Shown: positions 26,102 to 34,843, counted from the stretch's first letter. The stretch is 64,000 nucleotides of DNA from Psychroserpens sp. Hel_I_66 (GCF_000799465.1 NZ_JUGU01000001.1:2872501-2936500); one strand, 5' to 3'. Numbers and translations: made by a program. Notes: a model not told the origin generated them from the sequence alone.

Positions 26102-27687
26102 TACTTCATCATCTTTTCAAGATTCAACATCGCATTTGTTCTTTGTTTATCTAAAGCTTTAATATCTGCTAAAATGGTTTCTGGTGCATCGTATTCTATT
26201 TCTTCGTATACAATTTCTTTGTATCGGTTTATAGACAAGTCGTAATCGTTAGCTGCAATATCTGCTTTTGGTATTAAAAAACTTGGTTTGGTTTTGTCCT
26301 GATATTGCGCTTCCATTTTAGACCTTTCGTCTGCGCTCGAAGTGACCGTAGAGTTCATTATGACACTAGCGTCTAGAAGTATTTGTGCAATGTCGCATTT
26401 ACCTGTTACCTCTTTTACTATGTTTTCTGGCTCTGTAAAGCATTGCTCTAAGGCGTCTTCGGCTACTAGTAGGTTACGTTTATCGTCTAAACTTAAACCA
26501 TCGGCTTTCATATCGTAAAACCACACCTTATCTGTACCTCCAGAATTGGTTTTTGTAAAAAACAAAATGGCTGTACTAACTCCTGCGTAAGGTTTAAAAA
26601 CACCACTAGGCATACTAATTACTGCTTGTAATTGTTGATTTTCTACCAGCTCTTTACGTATGCTTTTGTGTGCTGTACTACTACCAAATAATACACCATC
26701 TGGTACAATTACTGCTGCACGACCACCAACTTTAAGCATACGTAACATGAGGCTTAAAAATAGTAGCTCGGTTTTTTTGGTTTTTGTAGTTTTAAGTAGG
26801 CTGCTCTCTACCTCGTCATAATCTAAACTGCCTTTAAATGGAGGATTAGCTAGTATTAAGGAATAGGCATTTTCTATATCTGCATTGGCTTCACTAAGTG
26901 CATCTTTACCTATTAAGGTTGGGTTATCTAAACCGTGTAATTGCATATTCATGGCACCAATACGTAGCATGGTAGGATCAAACTCAATACCATTAAACAT
27001 ATTGTTATGAAAATGCTCTCTAAACGTGGCGTTATTAAACCAGTCTAAATGTCTGCTTTGTATATACTCGCCAGCGCTTACTAAAAAACCAGCTGTACCA
27101 CAAGATGGGTCGCAAATAATATCGTCTTGCTTAGGTTGCGTTAGCTCCACCATCATGCGTATAATGTGTCGTGGTGTTCTAAATTGTCCGTTTGTACCTG
27201 CTTCTGCTATTTTAGAAAGCATATACTCGTATAAATCGCCTTTTGCATCTTTATTATCTAGCTCTAAAGTGTCTATTTGTTGTACTACTTTATCTAGTAA
27301 TTTAGGCGATTGTATCATAAAAATAGCACCTTTCATGTATTGTGCAAAAACTCCACCTTGCTTACCAATACCTTTCATAAAATCGAAAACGGTAAGATCT
27401 CCTAATGCTGCTTGTGGTCTTGTAAATAGATCAAACATAGTTTCAGGATCTTTTTCCTTAAAACTAGACCAACGTAATGGTCGTTGTGCTTCAGTATAAA
27501 TTGGGTTTTCTGTTGGCACACCTAACAGGTTGGCTTTTTTCTCGTTTACGATTTGTTTATCATCTAGTTGTTTGATAAATATTAAATAGGTAAACTGTTC
27601 TATTACGGTTAATGGGTTAGAGATTCCGCCTGTCCAGAAATCGTTCCAGATTTTATCAATTTTACTTTTAAGTTCTCCTGTGATCAT
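26101..27687 (-). CDS. hsdM: Type I restriction-modification DNA methyltransferase (HsdM)
   Basis: 528 residues. The N-terminal helical HsdM_N region (1-150) precedes the N6-adenine methylase core, with AdoMet motif DPSCGTAG (193-200) and catalytic NPPF (281-284). FRTPRHIIRMMVEL is the usual family segment. It methylates adenine at the site read by HsdS and protects the host from HsdR. It follows the DUF2130 gene by 39 bases and probably starts from that gene's promoter. Confidence 0.95.
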   Translation of the reverse strand: MITGELKSKIDKIWNDFWTGGISNPLTVIEQFTYLIFIKQLDDKQIVNEKKANLLGVPTENPIYTEAQRPLRWSSFKEKDPETMFDLFTRPQAALGDLTVFDFMKGIGKQGGVFAQYMKGAIFMIQSPKLLDKVVQQIDTLELDNKDAKGDLYEYMLSKIAEAGTNGQFRTPRHIIRMMVELTQPKQDDIICDPSCGTAGFLVSAGEYIQSRHLDWFNNATFREHFHNNMFNGIEFDPTMLRIGAMNMQLHGLDNPTLIGKDALSEANADIENAYSLILANPPFKGSLDYDEVESSLLKTTKTKKTELLFLSLMLRMLKVGGRAAVIVPDGVLFGSSTAHKSIRKELVENQQLQAVISMPSGVFKPYAGVSTAILFFTKTNSGGTDKVWFYDMKADGLSLDDKRNLLVAEDALEQCFTEPENIVKEVTGKCDIAQILLDASVIMNSTVTSSADERSKMEAQYQDKTKPSFLIPKADIAANDYDLSINRYKEIVYEEIEYDAPETILADIKALDKQRTNAMLNLEKMMK

Positions 27688-27726
27688 GGTTAGGAATGGG
27701 TTGTTTTATTATTAAGTTTTGGTAAT

Positions 27727-29004
27727 TTAATTTTTTAAATCATCAAATTTCTGTTTCATTGTAGGATTACCATGTGTTAGTTTTTTAATGGTTAAATCCT
27801 CTGCTTTATTATTTGCTAAACGCAAATTATTGACCGAAGATAATAAAGCATCTTTAGTTTTTTGAAGATGTGTCATGGTTTTATCTATTTCCTTTATAGC
27901 ATCTCCAAACTGACGACTTGCTAAGTCATAATTACGCGCAAATCCTATTTTGAAATCTTCAATCTTGTCTTCAAAATTAGTAATATCTAAATTTTGATTT
28001 TTAATAACACTTAATTCTGTTTTATATTCCAAAGACTTCATTCCTGCATTTCGAAGCAAGGTAATTATAGGGATAAAAAACTGAGGTCGTACAACATACA
28101 TTTTTTCATATTTGTAAGACACATCTACAATACCCGTGTTGTAGAGTTCATTATCTGCTTCTAATAACGACACTAATATCGCATATTCACAACCTTTATC
28201 CCTACGGTCTTTGTCTAATTTGGTAAAGAAATTTTCATTTTTCTTTTTGGTTGACGTGTTATCGTTTTCATTCTTCATTTCGAACATAATCGAAATGATT
28301 TCATTACCATTTTGATCTTGTTCTTTATAAATATAATCGCCTTTTGTACCATTTGCAGCATTATTATCTTTTTCAAAATAAGCGTTTTTAAAAGCAGTTG
28401 CTCTTAACTTGTTAAACTCTGTTTCACAATGCTGTTCTAGAGTTTCACCTATCATTTTAGTAGATAGTTTTTGCTTGTAATCTTTTAAGCGCTCTATTTC
28501 TTCGTCCTTTAATTTTAAGTCTTTAGCAACGTGATCTAATTCTCGTCTAAAATCCTCTTTTAAAGATTTTTCTAGGTTTTCTTTTTCAGCTTCTTTGAGT
28601 TTAACATCATTGACCAATTGATTCTTTTGCTTTTCAAGCTCATTTACCGCATTTTGAAGTTCTAATTTTTTTTCAGTTTCTGCTTTATCAATTTTAGATT
28701 GCAACTCTTGAATCTGCCTTTCTTTTTTTGAGACCTCATCAACTAATTCTGATTTACTTTTGAATTTTAGTTCATCTATTTCACGTTGTTTATGAGCCAG
28801 TTCTTGCTGAAACGTGTTTTTTAGTTCAGACTCTTTTAATTGAAGGGCTGTTTGCTTTTCTTTATTAGCGGTTTCTAAGCGATTATTTAATTCGTCTTGA
28901 AATTGCTCATCGCGCACTTGCTTTACGATGTCAGTATAAACAGAATCATCTACTTTAAAAACTTCTTTGCAATTTGGGCATTTTACACTAGTATTCTCAC
29001 TCAT
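27727..29004 (-). CDS. DUF2130 family protein (zinc ribbon, coiled coil, RmuC-like domain)
   Basis: 425 residues. The N-terminus has CPNCKEVF, half of a zinc ribbon. Residues 30-180 are a long highly charged coiled coil. The C-terminal domain (about 190-370) is DUF2130: [29 protein letters not shown] and [20 protein letters not shown]. The FEMKN and LDKDRRDKG segments are reminiscent of nuclease-fold active-site strands, and DUF2130 genes recur beside type I restriction systems. Its role there is not established. It is the first gene after the 29032-29070 operator and starts the hsdM-hsdS unit. Confidence 0.8.
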   Translation of the reverse strand: MSENTSVKCPNCKEVFKVDDSVYTDIVKQVRDEQFQDELNNRLETANKEKQTALQLKESELKNTFQQELAHKQREIDELKFKSKSELVDEVSKKERQIQELQSKIDKAETEKKLELQNAVNELEKQKNQLVNDVKLKEAEKENLEKSLKEDFRRELDHVAKDLKLKDEEIERLKDYKQKLSTKMIGETLEQHCETEFNKLRATAFKNAYFEKDNNAANGTKGDYIYKEQDQNGNEIISIMFEMKNENDNTSTKKKNENFFTKLDKDRRDKGCEYAILVSLLEADNELYNTGIVDVSYKYEKMYVVRPQFFIPIITLLRNAGMKSLEYKTELSVIKNQNLDITNFEDKIEDFKIGFARNYDLASRQFGDAIKEIDKTMTHLQKTKDALLSSVNNLRLANNKAEDLTIKKLTHGNPTMKQKFDDLKN

Positions 29005-29031
29005 TTTTTTGGATTTTGATTAATAACACTA

Positions 29032-29070
29032 CGAATATATGTAAGGAGTGTGCGTAGTGATTGCATAGTT
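29032..29070 (-). promoter_or_regulatory. Operator-promoter of the DUF2130-hsdM-hsdS unit (copy 2)
   Basis: GAGTGTGC (29046-29053), 9-nt spacer GTAGTGATT, GCATAGTT (29063-29070). The right half and spacer match the copies at 15612 and 32783; the left half is diverged. After 6 nt on the minus strand comes TATATTCG (29039-29032), one mismatch from TAnnTTTG. The start codon of DUF2130 is 28 bases further. Confidence 0.65.
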
Positions 29071-30252
29071 TTAAAGCTTGGTTATATTTTGAGCTTGAGA
29101 CGAATCTTTAATTGTAAACTTAATTTTATCGCCAGCACTTAAGTTCAGGTTAGCTACGTCTCCTTTGTAAACACTTATGCTTTTTGTTTTGTTATTTAAC
29201 AGAACTGAAGCCCAACCATTAGGTGCTACTCTTTCGATTTCTGATATTTCAAACTTATTACCCTCTGCATCGTATTCTAAATCCTGCCAATAAGACTTAT
29301 TTTTAGCTATATCGCTGTTTGTTTTACTGTATCCATCGAACCAAATTAACACATCCATCAATTGCAATGCTAATGAATACAATAAATAAGTCGTATTTAC
29401 ACCTTTGCGATATGCTTGAATATGTATATTTTCAGTAATATCAACAACAGAAGTATGAGATGCAGCGCCTGTTGTATGAATTATTGTTTTAACATTATTT
29501 GCAATTAATTTAGGGAAGTGTGTAAATGAACAATTCACTTTGAAGTGATTAGTATCTAGGCCAGAGAGAAACAAATAAGATTCATATAAATTAACTTTTC
29601 CTCCACTTACCTGTACGCATTTATCGTGTAATAATCCAAAAGCATTTGCCCTTCTAAAAATAGTCTCAAGGATTATTCTTAATTGCGTAAAATATAATTG
29701 GTCATCAAATTGATTATCAAAACCTTTAAGACCTTTAAATATTGATATAAACGTATCTCTTGCTGAATCTGGGTAATCTTTCAACACCTCAAATAGTGAT
29801 TGATTTTCGTGCTTTATTTGAAGGTCTGTTTGAATGTCGGCCTCAGACTTTATTGTTTCTAGTAATTCCTTGACATCTTCTGGCTCCTTTTTGTTGTAAC
29901 ATCTTAAATCATTTGCTTCCAAAATATCATTTTGCTCATCTGTAAAACTAGATTGTCCAGAGAGTACAAAGTGCGGGAAAACCTTTTTTCCTTTTAATTC
30001 ATTTAACTTCCCTATAGAAGCTCCTAGTCCTTTTTTATTGGGTGTTGTTGAGCTTTCATCGAAAAAAAATAAAGCATCTAGTAGAACACCATCATAATAA
30101 TTTAAATTCCTCTGTAAGGCTTCAAAACCTTCTTTAAAATTACTATAACCAATAAGTATAATACCTCTAGCTTCCGCCTGTATTATGAAAGGCTCCATTT
30201 CAGGATGATCATGCTCATCATCCACCCAAAGTATGTTATATATTTTTGTCAT
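29071..30252 (-). CDS. Receiver-domain protein paired with the methylase-kinase fusion
   Basis: 393 residues. Residues 1-145 look like a response-regulator receiver: NILWVDDEHD with the acidic pair at 11-12, the phospho-acceptor candidate Asp59 in GVLLDALFF, the Ser in FVLSGQSSF and the Lys in CYNKKEPED. An insertion (DESSTTPNKKG) follows the phospho-acceptor strand. The C-terminal 240 residues are not a DNA-binding output domain that I recognise; they contain helical parts and an acidic beta end (SVYKGDVANLNLSAGDKIKF). The start follows the stop of the methylase-kinase gene directly, with no spacer, so they are a pair. Confidence 0.75.
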   Translation of the reverse strand: MTKIYNILWVDDEHDHPEMEPFIIQAEARGIILIGYSNFKEGFEALQRNLNYYDGVLLDALFFFDESSTTPNKKGLGASIGKLNELKGKKVFPHFVLSGQSSFTDEQNDILEANDLRCYNKKEPEDVKELLETIKSEADIQTDLQIKHENQSLFEVLKDYPDSARDTFISIFKGLKGFDNQFDDQLYFTQLRIILETIFRRANAFGLLHDKCVQVSGGKVNLYESYLFLSGLDTNHFKVNCSFTHFPKLIANNVKTIIHTTGAASHTSVVDITENIHIQAYRKGVNTTYLLYSLALQLMDVLIWFDGYSKTNSDIAKNKSYWQDLEYDAEGNKFEISEIERVAPNGWASVLLNNKTKSISVYKGDVANLNLSAGDKIKFTIKDSSQAQNITKL

Positions 30253-32745
30253 TTAAATTACAGGTATTATAAATGAAACGGTTGAACTAAATTCTTGATT
30301 TTCATCTTGTGTCATTATGTTAAGTGCTTTTTTACCTTGATTATGTACTTTAAGTATCTCATTTACCTCATATCCTCCCAAACCTTGATTACCATTTTTA
30401 CCAACTGCAAAATTTTTACGCACATAATCACTTAGAGTAAAATCATTTGGGAATGGTATTCCGGTATTTGAAACCTTTATCTCGACATAAGACTTTCTTA
30501 CATCTAACTCATAATTTAAAGACAATGCGTCTTTTTCATTTTCTGAAAATGGTAAAATTTCAATATTAATTTTATATTCCTTCTCTTTTTCAATAAAGGC
30601 ATGATTATTAGCGTTATCTATTAAGTTTAATAAAACTATTCTAAGTTTTTGTTCATTTCCTTTAATGACTACTTGACCTTTCATTAATTCTTGTATATCT
30701 TCATGAATATCAAGGTTAAGCTCAATGTTGTGATTTAAACTCTGCTTTTCTTGTTTTGTGAAATTGGACAAAAATTTAAGGAAACGAATTTCTGTTAATT
30801 CAAATTTAGATACACTTACAACAGAAGTGTTTTGATCAGCTAACTGTTGTATATATTTAACATTTTTAAAAATCGATTGAAATGCATCTGACATAGTAAA
30901 TTCTTTTCGTTCACTTAACGATATTTCTCTCCAATCAGAATCCATTGCATCTAAAGCATTTTGAATTATATCTAAGGAAGAGCCTATATTTAATAAAGGT
31001 TTTCCTAAAACATGACTAAATGATGTAGAACTCTCGGTTTCCTCCTGCCTAATACCGCTGAGAAGTTTTTCTTTTTCTTCTTCTAGTTTTTTAAGTCTAG
31101 ATGAATATTCAATAATACCGCTAACTTTTGCTTGCTGCTCTTGCAAAGAAGGCATTTGTACTTTTATCTTTAAAAGATCTATTCTTTTTACAAACGGTAC
31201 AATCCCTGTAGTTTGGTAGGCAGACAATTGCTTATTGACATACTCTGACTTCAATTCATTAATTAAATAATGAATATCAATATAGTTCTCATTCACTTCA
31301 AAAGCTAATATTTCTGGTCCTATAAAAATAGGGGTACCAGTAAATTTGAATAGAGTAGGTTTTAGTGATTTCCATCTAGTAGATAACAATATAGCAGTAG
31401 TCGCGATCCTTCTAGTTACAGATGATAATTTTCTCTTTTCTAAATCATTAATGTTTAGTTCGTAATCTAATTCATTGTCTGAAAGATTACTGGTACGAAT
31501 CAAATAACCTTTTTCCTGACCTAAATCACGACTTCCACTAATAGGTATTAAAAATTGATTAAGCTGTTTACCATCATATACTTCTAAAAAATATCTCTCG
31601 ACTGTGAGATTATAATCATTATCAATAACCTCATTAATTGGTATGTCACGAACATAATCTTTATCTTTGTTCAAATTAATATAAGTCAACAACCTTCCTA
31701 CTTCTAATCTTTTATTTCTTCTCCCAAAGTCCTTAACAAATGTAGACGCATCCACCAATCGAATGGTTTTATTTGCATTACTCTTTCGTGTTAAAACCAT
31801 TATACAAATAGCTAAACTTGTATGTTCAAGCAAACCTCCTGGTAACGATATTATAGTATCTATTAACCCTTGATTAACTAAACTTTGACGAAGTCTTCCT
31901 TCCTCACCTGCTTTGTACAAAATACCTTGAGATAGAACAGACACCACTTTACCATCAAAATTTATTGATTCTAGCCCTTTTTTTAGAATATAAGTTTCAG
32001 CTGTCATTCTTCGTTGTCCGAAATCATGAGCTAAATGAGAATCAATTTTATAATTAAATGGTGGATTAGATATTACTAAATCAAAATTGTTAAAATCTGG
32101 CCAATTATTTATTGAATCTTCAACTCTAAAATCAATATTAATATTGTTAGATTTTTCTAACCGAAGCAGTCTTAACATTCCTAATGCCCAAGTAGAATTA
32201 ACAATTTCTTGACCATAGTAACTTTCTGCAATACTAAGATGCGTTGCAAATGAAGCTAATCCAGCAAATGGATTAAAGACTTTAGCCCTATTAGGAATAT
32301 CTACTAATTGCATAACTAAGCTACTTACCTCATTAGGAAGTAAAAATTCTCCAGAATATTTTCCTTGATTACTTGCTAGCTTAAACAGAAGATTATCAAA
32401 AACTTTGTTAAATAAAAATTCAGGAATTTCTTTCTCGAATTTACCAAACTCTTCAATTAAATGAGTTAATGGCCATTCTGGAATACTTTTAAGTAATGGA
32501 ATATAAATAACAGAAAGTTCGCGGTATCTATAGTCATTCTCTAAGGCATAAAATAAGTCCTCATAATCAACTTCTACATTTGTAAATTCTTTAACAATTA
32601 TATCATCGTAATAAGCTGACAAAAGAAAAAGGAATACATGATGCTGTTCTACAGGTAGAACTCCACGAAGAATATTCATTGATTTCCAAAGTAGTTCGGT
32701 AATCAATATTACTTGTTCATTATCTCTATAATTATCTTCTCTCAT
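30253..32745 (-). CDS. DNA adenine methylase, specificity-like domain and histidine kinase fused in one chain
   Basis: 830 residues. Residues 130-390 are an HsdM-like methylase: GEFLLPNEVSSLV, motif I NPFAGLASF (158-166), motif IV VISNPPFNY (224-232). Residues 400-565 resemble an HsdS half: a TRD-like segment, then KVQMPSLQEQQAKVSGIIEYSSRLKKLEEEKEKLL. From about 570, FSHVLGKPLLNIGSSLD is a HisKA-like box with a phospho-acceptor His. The end is an HATPase: LLNLIDNANNHAF (N box), VSNTGIPFP (G1), NQGLGGYEV (G2). Preceded by an operator and followed without a gap by a receiver gene. A methylase that signals by phosphotransfer is not a family I know. Confidence 0.8.
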   Translation of the reverse strand: MREDNYRDNEQVILITELLWKSMNILRGVLPVEQHHVFLFLLSAYYDDIIVKEFTNVEVDYEDLFYALENDYRYRELSVIYIPLLKSIPEWPLTHLIEEFGKFEKEIPEFLFNKVFDNLLFKLASNQGKYSGEFLLPNEVSSLVMQLVDIPNRAKVFNPFAGLASFATHLSIAESYYGQEIVNSTWALGMLRLLRLEKSNNINIDFRVEDSINNWPDFNNFDLVISNPPFNYKIDSHLAHDFGQRRMTAETYILKKGLESINFDGKVVSVLSQGILYKAGEEGRLRQSLVNQGLIDTIISLPGGLLEHTSLAICIMVLTRKSNANKTIRLVDASTFVKDFGRRNKRLEVGRLLTYINLNKDKDYVRDIPINEVIDNDYNLTVERYFLEVYDGKQLNQFLIPISGSRDLGQEKGYLIRTSNLSDNELDYELNINDLEKRKLSSVTRRIATTAILLSTRWKSLKPTLFKFTGTPIFIGPEILAFEVNENYIDIHYLINELKSEYVNKQLSAYQTTGIVPFVKRIDLLKIKVQMPSLQEQQAKVSGIIEYSSRLKKLEEEKEKLLSGIRQEETESSTSFSHVLGKPLLNIGSSLDIIQNALDAMDSDWREISLSERKEFTMSDAFQSIFKNVKYIQQLADQNTSVVSVSKFELTEIRFLKFLSNFTKQEKQSLNHNIELNLDIHEDIQELMKGQVVIKGNEQKLRIVLLNLIDNANNHAFIEKEKEYKINIEILPFSENEKDALSLNYELDVRKSYVEIKVSNTGIPFPNDFTLSDYVRKNFAVGKNGNQGLGGYEVNEILKVHNQGKKALNIMTQDENQEFSSTVSFIIPVI

Positions 32746-32768
32746 AAACTTTTATAAATTCAACTCTG

Positions 32769-32807
32769 CAAATAAAAGAATTTATTATGCAAAGTAACTG
32801 CATAGTT
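32769..32807 (-). promoter_or_regulatory. Operator-promoter of the methylase-kinase/receiver unit (copy 3)
   Basis: TATTATGC (32783-32790), 9-nt spacer AAAGTAACT, GCATAGTT (32800-32807). After 6 nt on the minus strand comes TTTATTTG (32776-32769), one mismatch from the -7 consensus. The repeat overlaps the last codon of the WYL gene. The start codon of the methylase-kinase gene is 24 bases beyond the -7 box. Confidence 0.7.
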
Positions 32808-33798
32808 ATGTTTCGTAAAATTGTTGCATTGCTTTTGTATGTTCTCTCATTTCCTGTAATAAAACGTCTGGCTCTATAACTTCTATATCTTTACCATAAG
32901 ATAAAATTTGCTGAACTAGTTCTTTATTTATTAAGGTATCAAAAAATACTTGATTAGGATTCTCTTCATGAAAATCAAAGTCAGGATGAAATGGTTTTGT
33001 CTTAAAATAGTCTTCTCTACCATTATGGAAACGTAAAACTACGCGCTCTACATTTTCGTTTATTCTCGTTACACCTACCATAGTTCTAAAAAAAAATTTC
33101 CAATCTTTCTCTGAATCTAAATAATTGACATCTTCAAGTGTTTCAAAACTAATGAGTCTTTCATCTAATGGAATAATGTGTTGCCACCTTTCAACTGTTT
33201 TATTATATCCAAAGACAAACCATCTTCTATTGTATTGTTTTAAAATATGTGGATGAAATTCAAAAACCAATGGTTCCTTATCTTTAAAGCTTTTATAAAA
33301 TATCTTCAAAGTTTCCTTTTTCTTAATAGCTAGATATAATGGTTTTAGGTGTTTTATACCTTTGTATTCTTCGTTATGATCGTAAAATAAGATTTGTTTA
33401 GCATCATTTTCTTGTTCTTCTTCATCTTGAAACTTAATTAAGGCTTCTGCCAATTTATTATACTTTGGATGGTTCTCAAATCTAGATAAGAGTTGTTGAG
33501 CAGCATCTATTAAGTATTGTTCATACTCTAAAAGTGGTCGTTTAGCTATTGTAAAATTAGGATCTGTATATTTTAAAGTTCTAATTTTTTCTGGTAATGG
33601 TGCAGCAAATCCATTTTCTTTATCTCTAAAAATTTTAATGTCTTCTCTTAACGTTCTTGTGGATATTCCCTCTCCTGGATATAATTCAGCTATTCCCTCA
33701 TTTACAACTTTTAATAATTCATCAAAACCAAAAGATTTATTTCTAAAGCAATAATCTAATATATTATACCTCAAATGTGCATGTTTGCTATTTGCCAT
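32806..33798 (-). CDS. WYL-domain transcriptional regulator of the restriction block
   Basis: 330 residues. An N-terminal winged helix (about 5-75: NILDYCFRNKSFGFDELLKVV, then STRTLREDIKIFRD as recognition helix) is followed by a linker and a WYL domain (about 140-230: LKIFYKSFKDKEPLVFEFHPHILKQYNRRWFVFGYN, then the WCX-like extension). WYL regulators such as BrxR and CapW repress defence operons and respond to nucleic-acid ligands. It sits between the HEPN-like gene and the first of three matching operators, making it the likely regulator of the block (inference). Confidence 0.85.
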   Translation of the reverse strand: MANSKHAHLRYNILDYCFRNKSFGFDELLKVVNEGIAELYPGEGISTRTLREDIKIFRDKENGFAAPLPEKIRTLKYTDPNFTIAKRPLLEYEQYLIDAAQQLLSRFENHPKYNKLAEALIKFQDEEEQENDAKQILFYDHNEEYKGIKHLKPLYLAIKKKETLKIFYKSFKDKEPLVFEFHPHILKQYNRRWFVFGYNKTVERWQHIIPLDERLISFETLEDVNYLDSEKDWKFFFRTMVGVTRINENVERVVLRFHNGREDYFKTKPFHPDFDFHEENPNQVFFDTLINKELVQQILSYGKDIEVIEPDVLLQEMREHTKAMQQFYET

Positions 33799-33816
33799 AT
33801 TTTTAGAATTTAATAA

Positions 33817-34665
33817 CTATATATCCAACAGGTCATACCAATCATCAATTCTAATGTCTAACCTTTTAATTTCTTTATCAGCAAGAGGTGTACAATGAGC
33901 AATAGGGACTCTCAATCTATTCAAATCTATCATTACCTCATTAACAGATTTAAGACTTCTATTAAATTTTGGTTTAAAAATTTCCCATTGTGAATTAATA
34001 ATTTTCCTTAAATCACCAAAAGTTGAATAATCTATTTTATGCTCTGATCTCTTGGTGTGAGAGGTATCAAGCTCATATTCTAAATTGTTTTTGACATTAT
34101 CTCTTACCTTAAAGTCAACTTTATTCCACCAATTATCGTTATAGCTATTTATCATTACTTCTTTTACGAGTTCTCTGATAGAACGCTCTAAACAATAAAA
34201 CTTCTGATACTGAATACTCATAAAGTTTGCTTGACTTACCAGTGATTCTTCGAAATAACTATTTAAACTCCCTGTAAAGATTTCTTTATTATAAATTTCT
34301 AATTTAGAAATTTCTAGAGATTGTGATTTACTATGACTATGCTCAACAGAAAGATCTAATTCTTTATACTCAATCTCAGAAATCAAATTATGTAACAGTA
34401 AATAATTTAAGAACTTAGTTTTGTGATTAATATTCCATTGACTAGATACTCTTATAGCTTTCGAGTTTAATATATATTTATCTTTCCAATATCTTTTTGA
34501 ATCTAACAAGGTAATTATAACATCAGAGCAAAAAGGAAAATTAATTCCAAAAGTTTTATTGGAATACTCCTTATCCATTAGTTTTTCTAACTCTTTATGA
34601 TCTACATTTTTACAGTATTCAAGTATTTTTGGAATGTAAGCCTTTACTAATGCGCCTATCTTCAT
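33817..34665 (-). CDS. HEPN-like (Swt1-type) protein at the head of the defence block
   Basis: 282 residues from the ATG at 34665; the frame also extends upstream to a TTG at 34731. The C-terminal 90 residues (DLRKIINSQWEIFKPKFN, then DLNRLRVPIAHCTPLADKEIKRLDIRIDDWYDLL) match a Swt1-type HEPN domain, with R-x4-H (RVPIAH), the usual RNase motif of HEPN toxins. The N-terminal 190 residues are helical and not recognised. It is 18 bases upstream of the WYL gene and in the same orientation, so the two are co-transcribed. An abortive-infection RNase role is possible but unproven. Confidence 0.55.
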   Translation of the reverse strand: MKIGALVKAYIPKILEYCKNVDHKELEKLMDKEYSNKTFGINFPFCSDVIITLLDSKRYWKDKYILNSKAIRVSSQWNINHKTKFLNYLLLHNLISEIEYKELDLSVEHSHSKSQSLEISKLEIYNKEIFTGSLNSYFEESLVSQANFMSIQYQKFYCLERSIRELVKEVMINSYNDNWWNKVDFKVRDNVKNNLEYELDTSHTKRSEHKIDYSTFGDLRKIINSQWEIFKPKFNRSLKSVNEVMIDLNRLRVPIAHCTPLADKEIKRLDIRIDDWYDLLDI

Positions 34666-34751
34666 AAATTTAGAGAGTTTGATACTTTCAAATATAAGGT
34701 TTGAGATAGTATTAGTAAAACTAAAGAACAATTCTTATTAAAGCGCATTAG

Positions 34752-34768
34752 GTTGCCCCTTATGTTGT
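34752..34768 (+). repeat. Subterminal repeat, possible integrase arm-binding site (right)
   Basis: GTTGCCCCTTATGTTGT, 15 of 17 positions identical to 6783-6799 and in the same orientation. It lies 60 bases inside the right attachment repeat. Confidence 0.5.
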
Positions 34769-34785
34769 TACTTCATAAAAGCAAA

Positions 34786-34824
34786 AAATCCGTAAAAGCC
34801 TGTTTATAAGCTGTTTACGGATTT
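34786..34824 (-). terminator. Island-borne terminator for the tRNA gene
   Basis: AAATCCGTAAA (34786-34796) pairs with TTTACGGATTT (34814-34824), an 11-bp perfect stem. Read on the minus strand it ends in a T run. It lies 5 bases inside the island, immediately after the tRNA 3' end, and replaces the original terminator that integration moved to 6612-6633. Confidence 0.85.
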
Positions 34825-34828
34825 AATT

Positions 34829-34843
34829 TGTGGTCCCACTTGG
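34829..34843. repeat. Island right attachment site (15-bp direct repeat)
   Basis: TGTGGTCCCACTTGG, identical to 6640-6654. It overlaps the 3' acceptor strand and part of the T arm of the tRNA gene, so integration leaves the tRNA intact. Confidence 0.9.

Larger units (their letters stand above)
6640..34843. mobile_element. tRNA-integrated genomic island carrying CBASS and a composite type I restriction block
   Basis: Bounded by perfect 15-bp direct repeats, the right one inside a tRNA gene. It encodes a tyrosine recombinase near its left end, an excisionase-like HTH protein, replication-type proteins and roughly 22 kb of antiviral cargo. No relaxase, type IV secretion, capsid or terminase gene is visible, so self-transfer is unlikely. 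A satellite or mobilisable element is more plausible. The host octamer TTCCGAAG is almost absent inside it. The original tRNA terminator lies just outside the left repeat, and a replacement terminator lies just inside the right one. Confidence 0.9.

Noticed and set aside
30253..32745. Methylase-kinase gene as two genes joined by assembly or sequencing error
   Set aside because: The frame is continuous over 830 codons with a linker region of normal codon use, and the following receiver gene gives the kinase part a logical partner.
6640..34843. CRISPR array in the defence island
   Set aside because: No regularly spaced repeats of 20-40 bases and no cas-like gene seen; the only recurrent elements are the three operators and the end repeats.
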